NCBI RefSeq assembly: GCF_000218625.1
Contig: NC_015672.1
Span: 1,054,001-1,118,000 of the forward strand
Direction: 5' to 3'
Length of the DNA stretch: 64,000 bases
Source: Flexistipes sinusarabici DSM 4947
GTDB taxonomy: Bacteria; Chrysiogenota; Deferribacteres; Deferribacterales; Flexistipitaceae
In this document: positions 1 to 8,120 of the stretch, one piece after another
Layout of the letters: the number at the start of each line of letters is the position of its first letter
How positions within the stretch are numbered: position 1 is the first letter of the stretch
Program-made: the position numbers and the translations under genes
Notes under the pieces: model-generated
Databases searched by the model: none
What the model was told of the DNA's origin: nothing
What the model saw: the letters and a program-made list of their open reading frames with translations, nothing else

Positions 1-1
1 A

Positions 2-466
2 ACGAAAATATCCAAAGATGACACATTCATGGCATATTCCATGGGCATTCTTGTAAGTTTCGGAATAATTCAGACGTTGAGTGACTATCTTCTGGGCCTA
101 TTGTTGGTAATCATTTTTGTTTTTCCTGTTACATACGTGGATATGCTTACGAGAAAGTGGAATCAGCACATGCTTGATAGATATCTTAAATACAGAATCT
201 ACAAATCCCCTTTTGGGATTTTAATTAAAGGTATAACTGTAGCTTTTGTAAAAGGTGTGGTGTTTTACAACATTTTTTGTCTCGTTGCTGCTTTTATCCT
301 TGTACGTATTGAAGATTATTTGAGTATACAGGGGGAAATAACGGCCTATATTTTTCTCATAGCATCTTTTCTGGCAGGTTATCTTATAAGATTTTTGAGC
401 TTTAAGAGTGTATATAAATATATTGTTTTTTCATTGGGGTTGCTTTTAGGATGGTTGGTCATTTGA
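2..466 (+). CDS. PTS mannose/sorbose-family EIIC (partial, C-terminal part)
   Basis: The reading frame is open to the left edge, so the N-terminus lies outside the window; the first ATG at 29 is probably internal. About 150 hydrophobic residues with four or five membrane segments remain. Identification rests on context: it overlaps an unmistakable EIID gene by 16 nt and is followed by HPr and enzyme I. EIIC would be the membrane sugar channel of a mannose-type phosphotransferase system. In deltaproteobacteria-like genomes such clusters are often regulatory rather than dedicated to one sugar. EIIA and EIIB are not visible and may lie upstream. Confidence 0.75.
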   Translation, partial: TKISKDDTFMAYSMGILVSFGIIQTLSDYLLGLLLVIIFVFPVTYVDMLTRKWNQHMLDRYLKYRIYKSPFGILIKGITVAFVKGVVFYNIFCLVAAFILVRIEDYLSIQGEITAYIFLIASFLAGYLIRFLSFKSVYKYIVFSLGLLLGWLVI

Positions 467-1161
467 ACAAAGGCAAAAGCTTTCTGAAAAGTCTTATTTT
501 TACCGGAAACTGGAACTATGAGAATATGCAGGGCTCCGGATTCAGATATCTTTTGGAAGAAATTGACCATGCAAATGACTTGGGTATGGACCATAATCAG
601 CTGAGCAGACAGACAGAATACTTCAATACCCACCCCTTTTTGGTAACCTTTGTTCTGGGGGTATGGTTCAAAGAGTTTATCAGGGAAGGGCAGCCGGATT
701 ACTTTAAGAAGGTTTATTCATCGGCGCTGGCTGCTCTTGGTGACAGTTTTTTCTGGCATTCACTGCGCCCTATCTCTTTTATAATTGCAGCTTTGTTCGG
801 ATTGGTACACCCCGTTTTGGGTGTTGTAATGTATCTTTTGGTGTTTAACTTTTTCCATTTTATTTTTCTATATATCGGTTTTGATATGGGGTATGTTTTA
901 GGCAAGGAAGTTATTTCATGGTTTAACAGAATTAAGTTTAACAAATGGTCGGCTTATTCCGACTTCATAACCTCTTTTCTTCTTGGGGTACTTCTTTCGC
1001 TGGGGCTTAAGGAATATGGTATGGAGACTGTAACCTACTATTTCTTTGCCACCTGTTTCCTGCTGGTCGGTTTTTTTATTGCTAAAAAACTGGATGTTTT
1101 GTTCAGTCTTATAATAGCAATAATAGCTTGTTTAGTTATGCTGTATGTAAAGGGGGGTTGA
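451..1161 (+). CDS. PTS mannose/fructose/sorbose-family EIID
   Basis: The 236-aa protein has the EIID layout: a soluble N-terminal half (Met-rich GNWNYENMQGSGF segment near residues 22-34, then an NTHPFLVTFVLG stretch near residue 60) and a C-terminal half with about four membrane segments. EIID partners EIIC in the inner membrane, where the complex imports and phosphorylates sugar using phosphate from EIIB. The start overlaps the EIIC gene by 16 nt and the stop is 7 nt before HPr, so the genes are one operon. It is slightly shorter than enteric ManZ (about 280 aa). The family call is firm; the substrate is unknown. Confidence 0.85.
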   Translation: MVGHLNKGKSFLKSLIFTGNWNYENMQGSGFRYLLEEIDHANDLGMDHNQLSRQTEYFNTHPFLVTFVLGVWFKEFIREGQPDYFKKVYSSALAALGDSFFWHSLRPISFIIAALFGLVHPVLGVVMYLLVFNFFHFIFLYIGFDMGYVLGKEVISWFNRIKFNKWSAYSDFITSFLLGVLLSLGLKEYGMETVTYYFFATCFLLVGFFIAKKLDVLFSLIIAIIACLVMLYVKGG

Positions 1162-1168
1162 GTTGGAT

Positions 1169-1450
1169 ATGGCGGATACCAAGATGTCTACAGAGATAGA
1201 AATTGTTAATGAGCTGGGCATGCATGCAAGAGCTGCGGCCAATTTCGTGAAAGTGGCCAATAAATACTCGTCCGAGGTTACCGTGGAGAAAGACGGTGTT
1301 TCTGCTAACGGTAAAAGTATAATGGGTGTCATGATGCTTGCTGCCTCAAAGGGGTCTAAAATCAAAGTAACCACAGAAGGTGAAGATGCTAAAGAATCTT
1401 TGGAGGCATTGGAGAAACTTATTAAAGATAAATTTGGTGAGGCTAAATGA
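1169..1450 (+). CDS. ptsH: Phosphocarrier protein HPr
   Basis: HPr carries phosphate from enzyme I to the EIIA domains. The active-site histidine lies in the LGMHARAA motif. The KSIMGVMML segment contains the regulatory-site serine, so control by an HPr kinase is possible, though none is in the window. Start choice is open: TTG at 1163 sits 5 nt after AGGGGGG (1151-1157), ATG at 1169 is 11 nt after it, and ATG at 1184 would give the commonest family length. The stop overlaps the enzyme I start (ATGA), implying translational coupling. Confidence 0.95.
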   Translation: MADTKMSTEIEIVNELGMHARAAANFVKVANKYSSEVTVEKDGVSANGKSIMGVMMLAASKGSKIKVTTEGEDAKESLEALEKLIKDKFGEAK

Positions 1451-3189
1451 ATATTATAAAAGGAATACCAAGCTCAGATGGTATAGTCACAGGCAAGTGC
1501 CACCTTTTGGATAGATCCAAGATTCATGTAGTTAAATATAGGATTGATAAAAGTGGTGTGCCTGAAGAATACAAAAAGCTTGATGATGCAATAAAAAAGA
1601 CTGAGGATTATATCAGTCATGTCCGGGAAATTTCTCTGGACAAGCTCGGCGAAGATCATGCTTTTATCTTTGATGTTTATCTTCTCCTTTTGAAAGATGA
1701 TATGCTTGTTGGTGAAACCAAAAGGTTTATTGAAAAAGAGCTGGTTAATGCCGAATATGCCCTGAAAAAAGTATCCGGCAATATTCTTAAAGTTTTTAAT
1801 GAATCTGAAGATGAATATTTCCGGGAAAGAAAGAGTGATGTGGAACAGGTGGTTCAAAAACTTCTGCGTTTTATGTCGGCTGATGAGTACGAAAGTATAC
1901 TTAATATAGATGATGAGAAGATCATTATTGCTCATGATCTCACTCCGTCGGATGCAGCAGCCGCAATTAAGAGGAAGGTGAAAGGTTTTGCCATGGATCT
2001 GGGGAGTAAAATATCCCATACTTCAATCCTTGCAAGAGCCATAGGGATTCCGGCTGTTGTCGGATGCGAAGATATTTCCAGCAATGTTACCCCAGGAGAG
2101 GAAGTAATTATAGATGGTTTTGAAGGGAAGGTGATAGTTGACCCTGATGAAAAAACCCGTGAAGATTACAGAAATAAAGAGAAACGTTACAATAAATATA
2201 TCGAGGAACTCTCCAAGCTGAAGGATGCCGAAGCCAAAACCAGAGATGGTGAGAGGGTTACAATATGTTCCAATATAGAAATTAATGAAGAGATTAACAT
2301 TGCTTGTGAATACAACTCCGAAGGTATAGGCCTTTACAGAACGGAGTATATTTATCTGGATAAGGGAGATATCTCGGAAGAAGATCAGTTTGAAATACTC
2401 AAGAATGCGGTTTTGCTGAATAATTTTAATCCCATAACAATCAGAACATTTGATTTGGGTGGTGAAAAACTTTCCGATGTCCTTCCCCATCCTGAAGAGG
2501 TGAATCCTGTAATGGGATTGAGAGCTGTCCGGTATTCGCTTCGATTTAAAGAATTTTTTAAAAAACAGCTTAAGGCAATTTTAAGAGCTGCCTATTACGG
2601 TGATGTTCGTATAATGTTTCCTATGATTTCCGGAATAGAAGAGGTTAATATCTGCAAGGAGATGTTAAGAGAATCAGCTGAAGAATTGAAGAGTGAAAAT
2701 AAGAATTTCAAGGGCGATATACCAGTTGGGGTTATGGTTGAATTACCATCTCTTGCCTTGATTACACATCTTATTGCCCGGGAAGTTGATTTTTTTAGTG
2801 TCGGAAGTAACGATTTGATTCAGTATACACTGGGTATAGATCGAAATAACGAATATGTAGCTTATCTTTACCGCCCCACCCATCCTTCAATTCTTATTAT
2901 GCTGGATAAGATTATAACGGATGCAAAGAATGCCGGTATAGAAGCCTCTGTCTGCGGAGAGATAGCGGGCGAGCCCAAATATATTCCTGTACTGCTGGGG
3001 CTTGGTTATCGGAATCTGAGCATGAGCCCGGCTTCAATACTTAAAGCTAAGATGGTTATTAACCGTATGGAAATCGATTCGTGTGTTAAACTTGTACGGG
3101 AGTTAAAAGAGTGCAAATATGCAAGGCTGGCAGAAGAAAAATTGTCAAACTTTATAAATGCATACGCGGGTGATGTTTATTTTCACTGA
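1447..3189 (+). CDS. ptsI: Phosphoenolpyruvate-protein phosphotransferase (PTS enzyme I)
   Basis: Enzyme I takes phosphate from phosphoenolpyruvate and passes it to HPr in the cytoplasm. The 580 aa match the family length. The phosphohistidine is His191 in KISHTSILAR. The C-terminal TIM-barrel domain carries GLYRTEYIYL near residue 293, NPVMGLRAVR near 350, the VEL and SVGSNDLIQYTLG motifs near 430-460, and the catalytic Cys503 in SVCGEIAG. It overlaps HPr by 4 nt. The operon EIIC-EIID-HPr-EI is complete to this point and no key residue is missing. Confidence 0.97.
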   Translation: MNIIKGIPSSDGIVTGKCHLLDRSKIHVVKYRIDKSGVPEEYKKLDDAIKKTEDYISHVREISLDKLGEDHAFIFDVYLLLLKDDMLVGETKRFIEKELVNAEYALKKVSGNILKVFNESEDEYFRERKSDVEQVVQKLLRFMSADEYESILNIDDEKIIIAHDLTPSDAAAAIKRKVKGFAMDLGSKISHTSILARAIGIPAVVGCEDISSNVTPGEEVIIDGFEGKVIVDPDEKTREDYRNKEKRYNKYIEELSKLKDAEAKTRDGERVTICSNIEINEEINIACEYNSEGIGLYRTEYIYLDKGDISEEDQFEILKNAVLLNNFNPITIRTFDLGGEKLSDVLPHPEEVNPVMGLRAVRYSLRFKEFFKKQLKAILRAAYYGDVRIMFPMISGIEEVNICKEMLRESAEELKSENKNFKGDIPVGVMVELPSLALITHLIAREVDFFSVGSNDLIQYTLGIDRNNEYVAYLYRPTHPSILIMLDKIITDAKNAGIEASVCGEIAGEPKYIPVLLGLGYRNLSMSPASILKAKMVINRMEIDSCVKLVRELKECKYARLAEEKLSNFINAYAGDVYFH

Positions 3190-3200
3190 CAAGGTGTAGG

Positions 3201-3710
3201 ATGCACAGTAAAGGTTTTGTTTTTGCTACAGTCCTTTTGGGGTTTATGGCAGTTGTTCTGACAACTCTTGCTTATTTCAGGGGTGACGGGGCACATATTG
3301 AGGGTTTGAAAAGTGCTTTCAGACTTACGCTGAATATTCTCCCTCTGATATTTTTTGCAATGATTATAGGCGGAATGATTCAAATCCTTATTCCCAAAGA
3401 TCTGATTATGAACTGGATAGGTTCCGGATCGGGGATAAGGGGAGTTGTTATTGGGAGTTTGGCGGGTGTAATTACACCGGGTGCGCCCTATGTGAGTTAT
3501 CCTATTGCCGCTGCACTGATACAATCCGGGGCTGGTATCCCCACAATTATTTCCTTTGTAACCTCATGGTCACTGCTTTCAGCCACCAAAATCCCCATGG
3601 AAATGGGGATACTCGGAATAAATTTTACTTTCTTCAGGCTCTTATGTACTTTTTTGTTTCCATTTATGGCCGGTATAATCGCTTTATTGATAAAGAATTT
3701 AATAAGATAA
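3201..3710 (+). CDS. Predicted permease, half-size (COG0701/ArsP-like)
   Basis: The 169-aa protein has about five membrane helices. Its central loop GSGSGIRGVVIGSLAGVITPG followed by AAALIQSGAG resembles the repeated motif of the COG0701 permease family (DUF318, ArsP-related). Full-size members contain two such halves in about 330 aa; this is a single half and would need to pair with itself or another protein. It starts 11 nt after ptsI, so it is probably in the same transcript. Substrate is unknown; related proteins have been linked to organoarsenical export, but nothing here shows that. Confidence 0.65.
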   Translation: MHSKGFVFATVLLGFMAVVLTTLAYFRGDGAHIEGLKSAFRLTLNILPLIFFAMIIGGMIQILIPKDLIMNWIGSGSGIRGVVIGSLAGVITPGAPYVSYPIAAALIQSGAGIPTIISFVTSWSLLSATKIPMEMGILGINFTFFRLLCTFLFPFMAGIIALLIKNLIR

Positions 3711-3764
3711 TTTTTTATGTTATAATCTATTATTGTTAAATTCTTTTTAAAGAGAGGTTTTTAA

Positions 3765-4160
3765 ATGAGCAGTGAAGCAGGTCTTTATAAAATACTTATT
3801 ATGGATGATCAGGAACTCATTCTGGAGTCTTCCAGTGAACTTCTGACTATACTCGGTTATGATGTGGAAACGTCAAAAAACGGCGAAGAGGCAGCCAGCT
3901 TGTTTGAAAATGCTTATAATGAGGGAGAGCCTTTTGATTTGGTAATACTGGATCTTACTGTACCGGGGGGGATGGGAGGAGTGAAAACTTTGGCAACTAT
4001 GAAAAAAATTACTTCTGACTTCAAAGCGGTTGTTTCAAGCGGCTACTCAAACGATCCTATTATGTCCGATTATAAGAATTACGGTTTCGATGGTGTTCTG
4101 ATAAAGCCGTTCAAACTGGAAGTACTCCAGGAAACACTTGATAAATTGTTCAGGGATTAA
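3765..4160 (+). CDS. Stand-alone response regulator receiver protein (CheY-like)
   Basis: A single receiver domain of 131 aa. The acidic pair is Asp14-Asp15, the phosphoacceptor is Asp63 (VILDLTVPGG), the switch Ser lies in VVSSGYS around residues 91-92, and Lys114 is in LIKPF. There is no output domain, so it must signal by protein contact or in a phosphorelay. The AGAGAGG-type ribosome site ends about 8 nt before the ATG. No kinase is adjacent. The SSGYSNDPIM loop resembles receivers found in hybrid kinases, so a phosphorelay role is plausible. Confidence 0.9.
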   Translation: MSSEAGLYKILIMDDQELILESSSELLTILGYDVETSKNGEEAASLFENAYNEGEPFDLVILDLTVPGGMGGVKTLATMKKITSDFKAVVSSGYSNDPIMSDYKNYGFDGVLIKPFKLEVLQETLDKLFRD

Positions 4161-4202
4161 TTATTGCTGTAATTTTATGTATAAATAAATTTTAAAAATT
4201 TG

Positions 4203-4230
4203 TTGACAAACGATATAAAAATACTATTAT
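4203..4230 (+). promoter_or_regulatory. Sigma-70-type promoter for the tRNA
   Basis: A perfect -35 (TTGACA, 4203-4208) is followed after 16 nt by TATTAT (4225-4230). Transcription would start near 4237, about 43 nt before the tRNA gene. Confidence 0.65.
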
Positions 4231-4256
4231 ACATATCCGTTTTTGATAGTAAAAAC

Positions 4257-4273
4257 AACCGGCTTTGCCGGTT
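4257..4273 (+). promoter_or_regulatory. Leader hairpin just upstream of the tRNA
   Basis: AACCGGC, a TTT loop and GCCGGTT form a perfect 7-bp stem ending 6 nt before the tRNA. It lies inside the predicted transcript and has no T-run after it, so it is more likely a processing or folding element than a terminator. Confidence 0.5.
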
Positions 4274-4279
4274 AATAAA

Positions 4280-4353
4280 GGGCCAATAGCTCAGTTGGCT
4301 AGAGCCACCGGCTCATAACCGGTAGGTCCCAGGTTCGACTCCTGGTTGGCCCA
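4280..4353 (+). tRNA. tRNA with CAT anticodon (elongator Met, or Ile2 after modification)
   Basis: A complete cloverleaf: acceptor GGGCCAA/TTGGCCC with discriminator A4353, D arm GCTC/GAGC, anticodon stem ACCGG/CCGGT with loop CTCATAA (anticodon 4314-4316), variable loop AGGTC, and T arm CCAGG-TTCGACT-CCTGG. The 3' CCA is not encoded. The first base pair is G-C and the anticodon stem lacks the three G-C pairs of initiator tRNA, so it is not tRNA-fMet. CAT can be read as Met or, after lysidine modification, as Ile(AUA); sequence alone does not decide. Confidence 0.95.
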
Positions 4354-4389
4354 TTTTTTTCGCTTTTATGCGGGTTTAACCAAAAAGAG

Positions 4390-5499
4390 ATGTCAGTGCA
4401 AATTGATGATATAAAAAATTTTTTTGAAAAAAGTTTTTCTGATATTTTCCGTCAGTATGATTGGGATAACAGCGGGGCTCAAATCCTATCCGGAAGAAAA
4501 GATGTAAGAAAGGTTGGATTTGCTCTCGATCCTACAGAGGAAATCATAGACCAGGCAGTTAATGAGGGGTGTGAGTTACTGATAACTCATCACCCCCTTT
4601 TTTTTACACCTTTCCAAAAAATCGATACACTCAGCAGGATTGGCAGGATAGTTTCGAAAGCTTTAAAAGCGGATCTTAGCATACTTTCATATCATACCTC
4701 TCTGGATATGGCTGATTACAGTCTGAATGATTATATAGCCGATTTACTTGGCGGTAATGTTGAAGGGTATCTGGACTATTTTAAATCTGAAAATTATCAG
4801 AAGTTTGTAGTATTTGTCCCCAAAGGTTTTGAGGACAGTATTATCAATGCTATAGATGAGGCCGGCGGAGGCTGTATCGGAAACTATTCTAAATGTACAT
4901 TCTATACTGAAGGCACCGGCACGTTTTTACCAGGGGATAACACCGATCCTTTTATCGGTGAAAAAGGGAAGCTGGAAAAGGCCGAAGAAGTCCGTCTGGA
5001 AACGATAGTCAGTGCAAAAAACATCAATAAAGTCGTGAAAACTGTTAATATAGCTCATCCATATGAAGAAATGGCTTATGATATATATCCACTTGCTCTT
5101 GAAGAGAAGAAAGGTTTGGGGCGAATCTGTACATTTCGTGAGTCTGTTTCATTTAACGATTTTGTTGAAACAATTTATGAATTACTGGCGCTTAAGGTAA
5201 TTAAACACAATGCACAAAACACTCAGTTTGAATTTAGCAAATTCGCCGTTGTTACCGGCAGCGGTTCTTCACTCTGGAAAAAGTGCAAATCGGTAGGTGT
5301 TGATGTTTTAGTCACAGGTGATATGAAGCATCATGATGCCCTGGACGCCCGGGCTGAAGGAATTGTAATCGTTGACTGCGGTCATTTTGAATCGGAAAGA
5401 ATATATATGGAGTATTTGGCAAAACTTGTAAAAGACAAGTTTGATATAGACACAACGATATTAAAAGAAACGCCAAGCATTAAATACTTTTGGGGGTAA
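4390..5499 (+). CDS. Nif3-like dinuclear metal centre protein (YbgI/DUF34 family)
   Basis: The 369-aa protein is the long form of the Nif3 family, with a PII-like domain inserted between the two metal-binding halves. His67-His68 in LLITHHPLFF and the C-terminal VTGDMKHHDALDA and DCGHFESER motifs are the usual metal ligands. Family members bind two metal ions and form hexameric toroids; they are often annotated as GTP cyclohydrolase 1 type 2, but the cellular function is uncertain. It begins 36 nt after the tRNA and is followed after 2 nt by the zinc-ribbon gene, its usual neighbour. Confidence 0.92.
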   Translation: MSVQIDDIKNFFEKSFSDIFRQYDWDNSGAQILSGRKDVRKVGFALDPTEEIIDQAVNEGCELLITHHPLFFTPFQKIDTLSRIGRIVSKALKADLSILSYHTSLDMADYSLNDYIADLLGGNVEGYLDYFKSENYQKFVVFVPKGFEDSIINAIDEAGGGCIGNYSKCTFYTEGTGTFLPGDNTDPFIGEKGKLEKAEEVRLETIVSAKNINKVVKTVNIAHPYEEMAYDIYPLALEEKKGLGRICTFRESVSFNDFVETIYELLALKVIKHNAQNTQFEFSKFAVVTGSGSSLWKKCKSVGVDVLVTGDMKHHDALDARAEGIVIVDCGHFESERIYMEYLAKLVKDKFDIDTTILKETPSIKYFWG

Positions 5500-5501
5500 C
5501 A

Positions 5502-6236
5502 ATGTTAGAGTCTGTTGAAAATCTTATAGAACTGCAGAAGATTGATAACCGCATTGCGGAACTGGAGACCTATCTTAATGAAATTCCGGATGAGCTGAAG
5601 AATCTGAAGAATGAAAAGGAGAGGCTGACAGTTCAGTATGAAGAACTTGAGACTAGGTTAAATTCGCTGAAGAGTGAAAGAAACGAACTGGAAACCTCTT
5701 CCTCAGAAAAAAATAGACTTCTTGATAATGCACAAAAGAAGCTGACCACTGTGAAAAATAACAAAGAGTATGAAGCTGTATTGAAAGAGCTGGATACATT
5801 GAAAAAAGAAATTTACGAGGAAGAACTGAAAGTTTTGGAACTTAACGATGAGATTGAGACTAACGAGAAAGATTTTAAAGCCTGCAGTGAGAAGAAAGAG
5901 CAGGTGGACAAGCAGTACGAAGAATTAATGACAAAAAGGGATGAGGAGAATATCTCTCACAGGCAGGAGCTTGAAGAATTAAGAGAAAAGCGCAAAAAAG
6001 CTGTTAAGAATGTTAAGAAGCAGATTTTGTCCAAATATGAAATGATACGCAAAGCCCGGAATAATCTGGCTATTGTCAGAGTCGAGAATGAAACATGTAC
6101 GGGTTGTTATATGAAAGTTCCGCCTCAGTTGTATGTTGAAGTGAAAAAAGAGCATGCAATTCAACAGTGTCCCAATTGTCAGCGTTTCCTCTATTTTTAT
6201 GAGGATGCAGAACAGGAACAGGCGGCGAAAAGCTAA
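5502..6236 (+). CDS. Coiled-coil protein with C-terminal C4 zinc ribbon (DUF164/CT398-like)
   Basis: The 244 aa split into a long charged coiled coil (about residues 1-185) and a C4 zinc ribbon with Cys199/Cys202 (CTGC) and Cys223/Cys226 (CPNC). The ATG at 5502 has GGGGG five nt upstream and is preferred over an upstream TTG at 5490 that lies inside the preceding gene. Proteins of this family commonly sit beside nif3 and RNase H genes; a nucleic-acid-linked role has been proposed but is not established. The stop codon abuts the rnh start codon. Confidence 0.88.
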   Translation: MLESVENLIELQKIDNRIAELETYLNEIPDELKNLKNEKERLTVQYEELETRLNSLKSERNELETSSSEKNRLLDNAQKKLTTVKNNKEYEAVLKELDTLKKEIYEEELKVLELNDEIETNEKDFKACSEKKEQVDKQYEELMTKRDEENISHRQELEELREKRKKAVKNVKKQILSKYEMIRKARNNLAIVRVENETCTGCYMKVPPQLYVEVKKEHAIQQCPNCQRFLYFYEDAEQEQAAKS

Positions 6237-6677
6237 ATGTATAAGGTTTTTTCAGACGGGGCCTGCAAAGGCAACCCCGGGCCGGCCGGTATAGGCTTCG
6301 TTATATATGATGATGACGGAGAGAAGGTTTACGAATGTTCCACTTATATTGGTGAAGGGACAAACAATATTGCCGAATACACAGCAGTTCTTGAAGCAAT
6401 AAAGGTCATAAAGCAGAGACTCACTGAAGACACGGCAAACGGGAATTTAACCGGGAAAAATGAAAAAGTTATTTTTCATCTGGATTCTGAACTTGTCGTC
6501 AGACAGCTTAACGGTATTTATAAAGTAAAGGATCCTACTCTGAAAAAAATATTTTTTAAAATATTGGAAGAGCTCAAAGGTATGGAATATGAGGTTGTTC
6601 ATGTTCCCAGAGACCAAAACAAAGTAGCAGACAGACTCTCAAAGAGAGCTTTAAATGTCACAAATTCAGCCTATTGA
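6237..6677 (+). CDS. Ribonuclease H-like protein (RNase HI fold)
   Basis: It would cut the RNA strand of RNA-DNA hybrids. The 146 aa carry the RNase H carboxylates: Asp7 (FSDGACKGNPGPAG), Glu47 (NNIAEYTAV), Asp83 (HLDSELVVRQL) and a C-terminal Asp in VPRDQNKVAD. The N-terminal GACKGNPGP motif is typical of the RnhA subgroup found beside zinc-ribbon proteins rather than of E. coli RnhA. The start immediately follows the previous stop. A 25-residue polar insertion (about 60-78) precedes the third catalytic strand. Confidence 0.92.
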   Translation: MYKVFSDGACKGNPGPAGIGFVIYDDDGEKVYECSTYIGEGTNNIAEYTAVLEAIKVIKQRLTEDTANGNLTGKNEKVIFHLDSELVVRQLNGIYKVKDPTLKKIFFKILEELKGMEYEVVHVPRDQNKVADRLSKRALNVTNSAY

Positions 6678-6929
6678 CAAATAAGGCATCTGTCTACTTT
6701 AGAGTTTATTTTATAAAATTAAGAGTTTAGAATAATTCTGGAAGCTGAGTTCTAACCCTGCAGGTATACGGGCTCTGATTGAAAACAAAATGTATCCTCT
6801 CTGCCTCCCCCTAATCCAGCGGGAGAAGAAATTCCGATGGGGAAATTATTCAAAACTCTTAAATTCTTAATGGTATTTTTATGAGTGATGAATTGTATCG
6901 TATCGGGGAAGTATTGAGAGAATCAATTA

Positions 6930-7028
6930 GTGCTAAGTATTAAGTTTAAAGGCTAAAGAGCAAGGAAAAAAGTTATTAAATACCCACTCAACCATTACAA
7001 TTTCTACAATCTTTCCTCCACGTGTCAC
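6930..7028 (+). repeat. 99-bp imperfect direct repeat, copy A
   Basis: This segment aligns without gaps to 7922-8020 over 99 bp, with about 70% identity by eye. Shared blocks include TAAGTATTAAGTT, TTATTAAATACCCA and CTTTCCTCCACG. The rest of the 468-bp gap (6678-7145) is AT-rich with a second small repeat: ATGGTATTTTTATG occurs near 6869 and again near 7078. No RNA gene or open reading frame was seen in the gap. Confidence 0.8.
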
Positions 7029-7145
7029 AGTTTCACGCATTATGGTTTTATTTTAAGAAAGTTATGAAAATTCTTACTATGGTATTTTTATGTCATGAAT
7101 GTTAATATTATATAAAAATTGAATTAAATTTGGAGAAGCAGTATT

Positions 7146-7883
7146 ATGAATTGGTTTTTATCTTTGTCTCCTGTTATGCAGGCTTTTATTGCAACAATGT
7201 TTACATATCTGATGACAGCAGCCGGAGCTGCCATGGTTTTTCCATTCAAATCGATTAATAAAAAAGCTTTAAATGCTATGCTGGGTTTTGCCGCCGGAGT
7301 TATGATTGCAGCCAGTTTCTGGTCATTGCTTGCACCGGCTATCCAGATGGTTGAAGACAGAGGGGGCATTGCGTGGATCCCAGCTGTTGTCGGATTTATT
7401 TCAGGAGGTTTTTTCCTCTGGGTAATTGATAAAATACTGCCGCATCTGCATCTTAATATGAAACGAGAAGATGCAGAAGGGATTTCCACTTCCTGGCAGC
7501 GAAGTGTTTTGCTTGTTCTGGCGATTACCCTGCATAATTTTCCTGAAGGTCTGGCTGTGGGAATTGGTATCCAAAATTTCCCGGAAGGAGCTGCAGTATC
7601 TGTCCCGTTAAGAAGAGAAAAACTCACCAGATGGAAGAGCTTTTTGTACGGACAGTTCTCCGGTGTAGTGGAGCCGATAGCGGGAGTGATAGGTGCTTTG
7701 GCAGTGATTTATATGAGGCCTATGCTTCCTTATGCCCTTTCTTTTGCTGCCGGAGCTATGATTTATGTGGTAGTGGAAGAGTTGATTCCGGAATCTCAAT
7801 TTGGGGATGAAGTGGATTTATCAACTATAGGTGCAATGATGGGATTTGCTGTAATGATGACGCTGGACGTTGCCCTTGGATGA
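7146..7883 (+). CDS. ZIP-family divalent metal transporter (GufA-like), apparently internally deleted
   Basis: ZIP proteins move zinc, iron or manganese into the cytoplasm. The 245 aa include the N-terminal helices, a His-bearing loop (PHLHLN), HNFPEG at 130-135 and a second NFPEG at 144-148, then [10 protein letters not shown] near the end. In ordinary GufA-like proteins the two PEG motifs sit on separate helices (TM4 and TM5) about 40 residues apart, in a total of about 270 aa. Here they are 13 residues apart, as if about 27 residues (end of TM4, loop, start of TM5) were lost in frame, fusing two helices. Flanked by the two 99-bp repeats. The family is certain, activity doubtful. Confidence 0.85.
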   Translation: MNWFLSLSPVMQAFIATMFTYLMTAAGAAMVFPFKSINKKALNAMLGFAAGVMIAASFWSLLAPAIQMVEDRGGIAWIPAVVGFISGGFFLWVIDKILPHLHLNMKREDAEGISTSWQRSVLLVLAITLHNFPEGLAVGIGIQNFPEGAAVSVPLRREKLTRWKSFLYGQFSGVVEPIAGVIGALAVIYMRPMLPYALSFAAGAMIYVVVEELIPESQFGDEVDLSTIGAMMGFAVMMTLDVALG

Positions 7884-7921
7884 TATTTAGGGATAAAGAG
7901 AGATACAGGAGTAGTGAGAGA

Positions 7922-8020
7922 GTGTTAAGTATTAAGTTCACAGGGCCAAGGAGCATGGAAAAAATTATTAAATACCCATAATACCCTTACAACCCCTGCT
8001 TCCTTTCCTCCACGCATCAC
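7922..8020 (+). repeat. 99-bp imperfect direct repeat, copy B
   Basis: Partner of 6930-7028, in the same orientation and lying 39 nt after the ZIP gene. Its middle (AATACCCATAATACCC) is the reverse complement of the GGGTATTATGG-type units at 36582-36660, so it belongs to a wider family of intergenic repeats. Confidence 0.75.
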
Positions 8021-8120
8021 GGATTTTAAATGTGTAAATTCCATGAGCAATTGAAATATGTGCTGTTTACAAAAGTTATATTTCAGGTTAGAAATATAAA
8101 ATGCTGAGAGGGAGCGGTCA

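Noticed and set aside
6678..7145. RNase P RNA or another structural RNA after the RNase H gene
   Set aside because: No conserved RNase P core sequences or long stable helices were seen on either strand.
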